Position numbers and translations under genes: made by a program. From positions 1 through 21,217 of the forward strand of contig CAMBGL010000008.1 of assembly GCA_945866155.1 (NCBI GenBank): a stretch of 21,217 bases of DNA, given 5' to 3'. Origin of the DNA: Bifidobacterium breve (GTDB lineage: Bacteria > Actinomycetota > Actinomycetes > Nanopelagicales > Nanopelagicaceae). Under the pieces are notes generated by a model. The model did not search any database and had not been told where the DNA came from. It worked only from the letters and a program-made list of their open reading frames with translations. Each line of letters opens with the position of its first letter. The first letter of the stretch is position 1. Below are positions 17,634 to 21,217 of the stretch, piece after piece.

Positions 17634-17694
17634 AAAAGCTGCGGCTACGGTGACTGAAAAGATAAGAGCACAGTCACCTTTAGCCCAGCTTTTT
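17634..17694 (+). terminator. Large nested hairpin terminator after pntB
   Basis: Three stacked stems: 17634-17641 with 17686-17693, 17643-17647 with 17681-17685, and 17649-17656 with 17671-17678, all perfectly paired and separated by 1-2 nt bulges, with a 14-nt loop. A T run follows at 17690-17694 and again nearby. Twenty-one base pairs in all is long for a simple terminator, but position 15 nt after the pntB stop fits that role. Confidence 0.88.
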
Positions 17695-17712
17695 GCTTTA
17701 CGCCTTTTCGAA

Positions 17713-17741
17713 TTGCAAGTAGTTGAAAGTTCAACTACTAT
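17713..17741 (+). promoter_or_regulatory. Candidate pirin promoter
   Basis: TTGCAA at 17713-17718 and TACTAT at 17736-17741 are spaced by exactly 17 bp, 4 of 6 matches to each consensus box. The expected start near 17748 leaves a short leader with GAAGGAG before the ATG at 17766. The spacer and part of both boxes are covered by the palindrome at 17718-17739. Confidence 0.5.
17718..17739. promoter_or_regulatory. Perfect palindromic operator in the pirin promoter
   Basis: Two 10-bp arms, AGTAGTTGAA and TTCAACTACT, are exact reverse complements around a 2-bp AG centre. The TTGAA/TTCAA core recalls sites bound by winged-helix repressors of the MarR or HxlR type. It fills the promoter spacer and touches the -10 box, the position of a repressor site. 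It is not followed by a T run, so it is not a terminator. The regulator is not encoded in the window. Confidence 0.6.
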
Positions 17742-17765
17742 TGGGGTAGTCGAAGGAGAGCCGAA

Positions 17766-18848
17766 ATGCCTGCAGTAACCGTTAGCGATATAACAATTTT
17801 GCCTCGTGTAAGTAGCGCACCTGATGGTCGCGCGCGCCGTGTAAAAAGTATTACCACTGCGCCTCAAGGTTTCGAAGGTGAAGGCTTTCCAGTTCGCCGC
17901 GCATTTGCAGGCGTTGATATGGCAGAGCTAGATCCCTTTATACACTTAGATCAAATGGGCGAAGTTGAATACGCGCCAGGTGAGCCAAAAGGTACTCCGT
18001 GGCATCCACACCGTGGATTTGAAACTGTCACATACATCATCGATGGAATTTTTGATCATCGAGATAACAATGGTGGTGGCGGAACAATTACTGATGGCGA
18101 TACTCAGTGGATGACTGCTGGTGCTGGAATTCTTCACATTGAAACTCCCCCAGAACATTTAGTGATGAGTGGCGGTTTATTTCACGGTTTTCAATTATGG
18201 GTAAATCTTCCTGCTGCTAAGAAATGGTCACCTCCTGCATATCAAGATGTTCGAGCAAAAGATGTCGCGCTAGTTTCTTCAGCAGATGGCGGCGCACTCA
18301 TTCGAATTATTGCTGGAGAAGTAGATGGTCACCAGGGACCAGGTACAACACAGACACCTATTACTTTGGTGCATGCAACAGTTGCAGCGGGTGCAGAACT
18401 TCGACTTCCTTGGCGCCGTGATTACAACGCACTTGTTTACACATTGGCTGGAAATGGTTTTGTTGGCGAAGAAGCACGTCCTGTGCAGATGGGTCAACTC
18501 ACTGTCTTCGATGAAGGTGACACGATTGTTGTTCGGGCAGCAAATGTTCAAGAGTCGCGCTCACCAGAATTAGAACTATTCATTCTTGGTGGCCAACCAA
18601 TCAAGGAACCTGTTGCTTGGATGGGGCCATTTGTAATGAATACAAAGCAAGAAGTTCTCCAAGCCTTTGAAGATTTCCAAAAGGGTTTGCTTGGAACAAT
18701 TCCTGCTATTTACCGTGAAGATGCCACACCAAAGAAGCCATTGAATCGCAGTGGTGAAGGCTCAAAACTTGGTGGAGATTCAAAGGCCACATCTGCAGAT
18801 GAAATCCTCAACGTGCATGGAGCGCCAACAACTATTCAAGAAAAGTAG
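17766..18848 (+). CDS. Pirin family protein
   Basis: Bicupin of 360 residues, longer than the usual 230-300 because of a low-complexity C-terminal extension (about 310-360). The N-terminal cupin keeps all four metal ligands: His80 and His82 in TPWHPHRGFETVTY, His124 and Glu126 in GILHIETP. Pirins bind iron; some have quercetinase activity and others act as redox-responsive regulators, so substrate or partner is open here. The ATG has AAGGAG about 8 nt upstream. The palindrome in its promoter suggests inducible expression, and bacterial pirin genes are often regulated by stress-responsive repressors. It stands alone between the pnt terminator and an acetyltransferase. Confidence 0.92.
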   Translation: MPAVTVSDITILPRVSSAPDGRARRVKSITTAPQGFEGEGFPVRRAFAGVDMAELDPFIHLDQMGEVEYAPGEPKGTPWHPHRGFETVTYIIDGIFDHRDNNGGGGTITDGDTQWMTAGAGILHIETPPEHLVMSGGLFHGFQLWVNLPAAKKWSPPAYQDVRAKDVALVSSADGGALIRIIAGEVDGHQGPGTTQTPITLVHATVAAGAELRLPWRRDYNALVYTLAGNGFVGEEARPVQMGQLTVFDEGDTIVVRAANVQESRSPELELFILGGQPIKEPVAWMGPFVMNTKQEVLQAFEDFQKGLLGTIPAIYREDATPKKPLNRSGEGSKLGGDSKATSADEILNVHGAPTTIQEK

Positions 18849-18898
18849 ATCCTTGCCTGGCAGTTTTCAATATCTATTACTTAGGTAATACTTCTCAA

Positions 18899-19471
18899 AT
18901 GATTTGGTGGCCTACCGAAGTTCCAACGCTTTCGCGTGGACTCATTACCCTACGCCCTGCGCGTGAGAGTGACATTCAATCTATTTATGAAGCGTGCCAA
19001 GATCCACTCATTCCAAAGTTCACGACCGTGCCAGCAAATTACACAATGGCGCATGCAGAATTCTTTATTCGTGAAAAAGCACCGCAATCTTTCCTCAATC
19101 AAAGCGAGCTCCTTTTGATAATTGAGAAGGGTGTTGGTGCGGATGCCAAGTTTGTTGGACCCATCTCTTTTCATTCCTTCGATATAGCAAACGAGAGCGC
19201 TGAGATCGGTTATTGGATTACCAAAGAGATGCGCGGGGCAGGAATTGCAAAAATCGCATGCCAAATGCTGACTGATTATGGCTTTACAACAATGGGTTAC
19301 AAGCGCATTCAGGCCCACGTCAATGTTGAGAATATTGCTTCATGTAAATTATTACTTGCCTCGGGCTATACACTCGAGGGAGTACTAAGGTCAAAAGTTA
19401 AAGAAGATAATGGGCTCTTCACAGATATGGCTCTCTTCTCTATCTTGAATGATGAATGGAAGGGTCTATAG
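18899..19471 (+). CDS. GNAT acetyltransferase, RimJ/RimL type
   Basis: N-acetyltransferase of 190 residues using acetyl-CoA. ITLRPARESDIQSIYE at about 17-32 is the typical beginning; EIGYWITKEMRGAGIAKIACQML has the acetyl-CoA pyrophosphate loop (RGAGIA); HVNVENIASCKLLLASGYTLEGVLR is the classic C-terminal motif of the RimJ/RimL group. These modify protein N-termini or small molecules; the substrate cannot be read from sequence. The start ATG at 18899 has no Shine-Dalgarno, and AATACT ends 6 nt before it. The next gene begins 2 nt after its stop, or overlaps it if the earlier ATG is used. Confidence 0.88.
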   Translation: MIWWPTEVPTLSRGLITLRPARESDIQSIYEACQDPLIPKFTTVPANYTMAHAEFFIREKAPQSFLNQSELLLIIEKGVGADAKFVGPISFHSFDIANESAEIGYWITKEMRGAGIAKIACQMLTDYGFTTMGYKRIQAHVNVENIASCKLLLASGYTLEGVLRSKVKEDNGLFTDMALFSILNDEWKGL

Positions 19472-19473
19472 CT

Positions 19474-19827
19474 ATGGAATCACTTGCAACAATAGTTGCA
19501 ATCATTTTTATGATTGCACTCCTTGGTGGACCCACTGCCTATGTCCTTACCTATATTCCAGGTGAAACTCTATTAGCCAAGATATTTCGTAGAATTCCGA
19601 TTCTCATCATTACTTTTTTGAGCATAATTATTTGTACTCAATTGATTTTTGCGGCCATTCCAATCATGGGGAAAACGGTTGGAATCTTCGGGCTCGTTAC
19701 TAATTATTTCGCAATACGTCGTGAGTTCTTCCCTGATTTCTACCTACGTAAGTACTTGAAGGGCAAAGGAATTGGCCGTGGTAGTTCTAGTGGAAATGAT
19801 GGACATGGCCCAGCTGGCCAACAGTAA
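19474..19827 (+). CDS. Small membrane protein of unknown function
   Basis: Not recognised. 117 residues: hydrophobic segments at about 4-28 and 42-66, perhaps a third near 68-82, then a basic stretch (RREFFPDFYLRKYLKGKG) and a Gly/Ser/His-rich tail. The hydrophobic part is clearly coded as membrane helices and the tail should be soluble. The ATG at 19474 is chosen since GAAGGG lies about 10 nt upstream; an in-frame ATG at 19456 would overlap the acetyltransferase by 16 bases. It is probably translated with that gene. It ends 30 bp before the 3' end of the tmRNA gene on the other strand. Confidence 0.7.
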   Translation: MESLATIVAIIFMIALLGGPTAYVLTYIPGETLLAKIFRRIPILIITFLSIIICTQLIFAAIPIMGKTVGIFGLVTNYFAIRREFFPDFYLRKYLKGKGIGRGSSSGNDGHGPAGQQ

Positions 19828-19857
19828 ATTAAAATAAGTACGCAAAAATAAACCTAG

Positions 19858-20227
19858 TGGAGGTGCCGGGAATCGAACCCGGGTCCTTCGGTACCAAAAC
19901 AAGACTTCTACGGGCGTAGTGTGCTTATCGTTTTCTCAGTTCCGGATCTCTTACACACAAGTATCCGACAAACTCATTTGCGAAATATTTCTCCGGCGAT
20001 GTCCGCAACACCATCGCCAAGAAAAGCCCTCTATCGGCGTTAGATTCCAGAACGAAGGCGCATCTGGGCTAACGGATTACAGAGCTCGCTTAGGCAGCGA
20101 GAGTGTAATCAGCGGCAGTTGTACTGGCGCTTGATTTTTTGCACAGGTTATTGGTTAACGAGATCATCCTGGCTTCCTCGGCCCGCTTCCCTTGTCTCAA
20201 CATCCAAAGTCGAGACCGTTCACCCCC
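19858..20227 (-). ncRNA. ssrA: Transfer-messenger RNA (tmRNA)
   Basis: Single-piece tmRNA of about 370 nt. The 5' end GGGGGUG (20227-20221) pairs with CACCUCC at 19865-19859 to form the acceptor stem with one G-U pair, and the T arm CCGGG-TTCGATT-CCCGG is just inside the 3' end. The CCA tail is not encoded, as the next bases are CTA. The tag reading frame is at 20128-20090: ASTTAADYTLAA followed by TAA, the same 12-residue length as the mycobacterial tag. A GGCGATG/CATCGCC stem at about 19995-20018 is one of the pseudoknot stems. It rescues stalled ribosomes with SmpB, which is encoded just upstream. The 168 bp between smpB and ssrA (20228-20395) hold no gene; I could not place a promoter there with confidence. 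Confidence 0.95.
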
Positions 20228-20395
20228 AAGCTTCGTTATCTAACTCGCAAAGATTTACCCTGCGCGCTCAATATCGAAAAATCTTGGGAACTAGAAGCAT
20301 TACTTCTATCCCCTATGTAATTGTTTTCTAATTGTAAGTCAGAACTCCGTAAAGGCGTAATCAGAGCGTAAAAAGTGAAAGCAAATGGCTTTGAG

Positions 20396-20896
20396 TTAGT
20401 CGTCGTACTTGGAGCGCTTCGAACTCTTTCCAGATTGTCGTCGTGAAATTTCGCGCTCCGCCTCGCGTCCTGCTTCGCGCTCCATCAGTGCAGCACGTTT
20501 ATCGTGAGCCTTCTTTCCGCGAGCAAGGGCTAATTCAATTTTTGCTTTTCCATCTTTGAAATAGAGAGATAGAGGAATCAGCGTCGTTCCACCCTCTTTG
20601 AGTTTGCCAATCAATTTATGAAGCTCTTGTTTATGCACTAAGAGTTTGCGATCACGGCGAGGCGTGTGATTTGTCCAGGTTCCTTCTGTGTATTCGGGAA
20701 TATGAACACCACTGAGCCAAAGTTCACCATCTTGCACCATGGCAAATCCATCAATGAGGGAAGCACGTCCCAGGCGAAGTGATTTCACCTCTGTACCTGT
20801 TAGAACAAGCCCACACTCAAAAACATCTTCAATTGAATAATCGTGACGTGCTTTTTTATTTTGGGCAATGAGTTTGCGACCAACCTCTTTCACCAT
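20396..20896 (-). CDS. smpB: SsrA-binding protein SmpB
   Basis: RNA-binding partner of tmRNA in trans-translation. 166 residues: [32 protein letters not shown] at about 10-41 and [20 protein letters not shown] at 50-69 belong to the OB-fold core; [11 protein letters not shown], then [28 protein letters not shown], end in the basic tail that mimics part of an mRNA in the decoding centre. The extreme C-terminus is a longer basic/Ser-rich run. The ATG has GGTGAG 5 nt upstream. It lies 81 bp after ftsX and before ssrA, as in many Actinobacteria. Confidence 0.96.
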   Translation of the reverse strand: MVKEVGRKLIAQNKKARHDYSIEDVFECGLVLTGTEVKSLRLGRASLIDGFAMVQDGELWLSGVHIPEYTEGTWTNHTPRRDRKLLVHKQELHKLIGKLKEGGTTLIPLSLYFKDGKAKIELALARGKKAHDKRAALMEREAGREAEREISRRQSGKSSKRSKYDD

Positions 20897-20977
20897 CGTC
20901 GCTCACCCACTTTCCTTATAAAACCTTGAGCCGTTATGAAACTTTCAGGTCTTTATCTTAGGGCTTTGAACTTATGA

Positions 20978-21217
20978 CTAAACCTTGAGGTAACGGCGAA
21001 GAGTAATCACAGATGCAAGAGTGGAGACAACTAGTCCAGTTGCCAACAAATAGGCCGAAGAGACCCAAACTTCGCCCCATCCAAAGAACTTGGTAAATGA
21101 GAGAAGTGGAGCGACTTTAGTATCAACAACACTTTTTAGCCCTGCTAATAATCCAGTTGCAAGGACCCAGCCAATAATTGCAGATATAACACCTTCGAGT
21201 AAGAATGGAAGTTGAAT
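20978..21217 (-). CDS. ftsX: Cell division protein FtsX, C-terminal part (cut by the window edge)
   Basis: Only the last 79 codons are present; the start lies beyond the window. My translation gives IQLPFLLEGVISAIIGW at the beginning, a membrane helix, then ...SSAYLLATGLVVSTLASVITLRRYLKV and a TAG stop at 20980-20978. This is the typical FtsX end, including PFLLEG and the terminal RRYLKV. FtsX is the membrane half of FtsEX, which in Actinobacteria activates a peptidoglycan hydrolase at division. ftsE is expected just outside the window. Confidence 0.9.
   Translation of the reverse strand: MQLPFLLEGVISAIIGWVLATGLLAGLKSVVDTKVAPLLSFTKFFGWGEVWVSSAYLLATGLVVSTLASVITLRRYLKV

Noticed and set aside
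19919..20331. Two short plus-strand open frames
   Set aside because: They lie within and beside the tmRNA gene on the other strand and have no protein-like features.
20228..20395. Promoter for ssrA
   Set aside because: Several AT-rich candidates such as GATAAC near 20235 exist, but none has a matching -35 at normal spacing.

Overview
The window looks like a chromosome segment of a small-genome, free-living freshwater actinobacterium, most likely of the acI lineage (Nanopelagicales, 'Ca. Planktophila' or 'Ca. Nanopelagicus' type). Four things point there: an actinorhodopsin gene, the actinobacterial gene order clpS-DUF2017-mec-cysO-cysM-murI-rph-rdgB, a three-subunit proton-translocating transhydrogenase, and an AT-leaning base composition unusual for Actinobacteria (judged by eye). 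Spacing between genes is very tight. The lineage call is inference; no search was run.

Layout. Positions 1-811: a light-driven proton pump on the minus strand, ending in a strong intrinsic terminator. Positions 812-1128: a divergent regulatory region, followed on the plus strand by metY (sulfhydrylation route to methionine/homocysteine) and a hemolysin III-type membrane protein. Positions 3260-5832 (plus): a coiled-coil protein with a lysine-rich tail, then a two-domain acyltransferase (membrane acyltransferase_3 plus SGNH domain). A bidirectional terminator at about 5831-5862 separates these from a long minus-strand run read from 13779 down to 5873: DUF3039, a secreted GH18-like protein, clpS, DUF2017, mec, cysO, cysM, murI, rph, rdgB, and finally a membrane-anchored protein with a histone-H1-like lysine-rich cytoplasmic part and an FN3-like outer domain. 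mec/cysO/cysM form the CysO-thiocarboxylate cysteine pathway.

Positions 13846-19827 (plus): argF with a promoter that appears to give a leaderless mRNA, pntAA-pntAB-pntB overlapping by single bases and closed by a 61-nt nested hairpin terminator, a pirin gene under a promoter whose spacer is a perfect palindrome, a GNAT acetyltransferase and a small unknown membrane protein. Positions 19858-21217 (minus): ftsX (partial), smpB and the tmRNA gene ssrA, the trans-translation module in its usual actinobacterial place.

No mobile element, CRISPR array or phage gene was seen. This is mostly core chromosome. The points most worth following are the membrane-tethered histone-like protein, the palindromic pirin operator, the recurring -10-like hexamer 6-7 nt before start codons (leaderless initiation), and the structured DNA around the actinorhodopsin leader. 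Proton pumping by rhodopsin and proton-driven NADPH production by the transhydrogenase, both encoded here, would link light to reducing power if co-expressed (inference).
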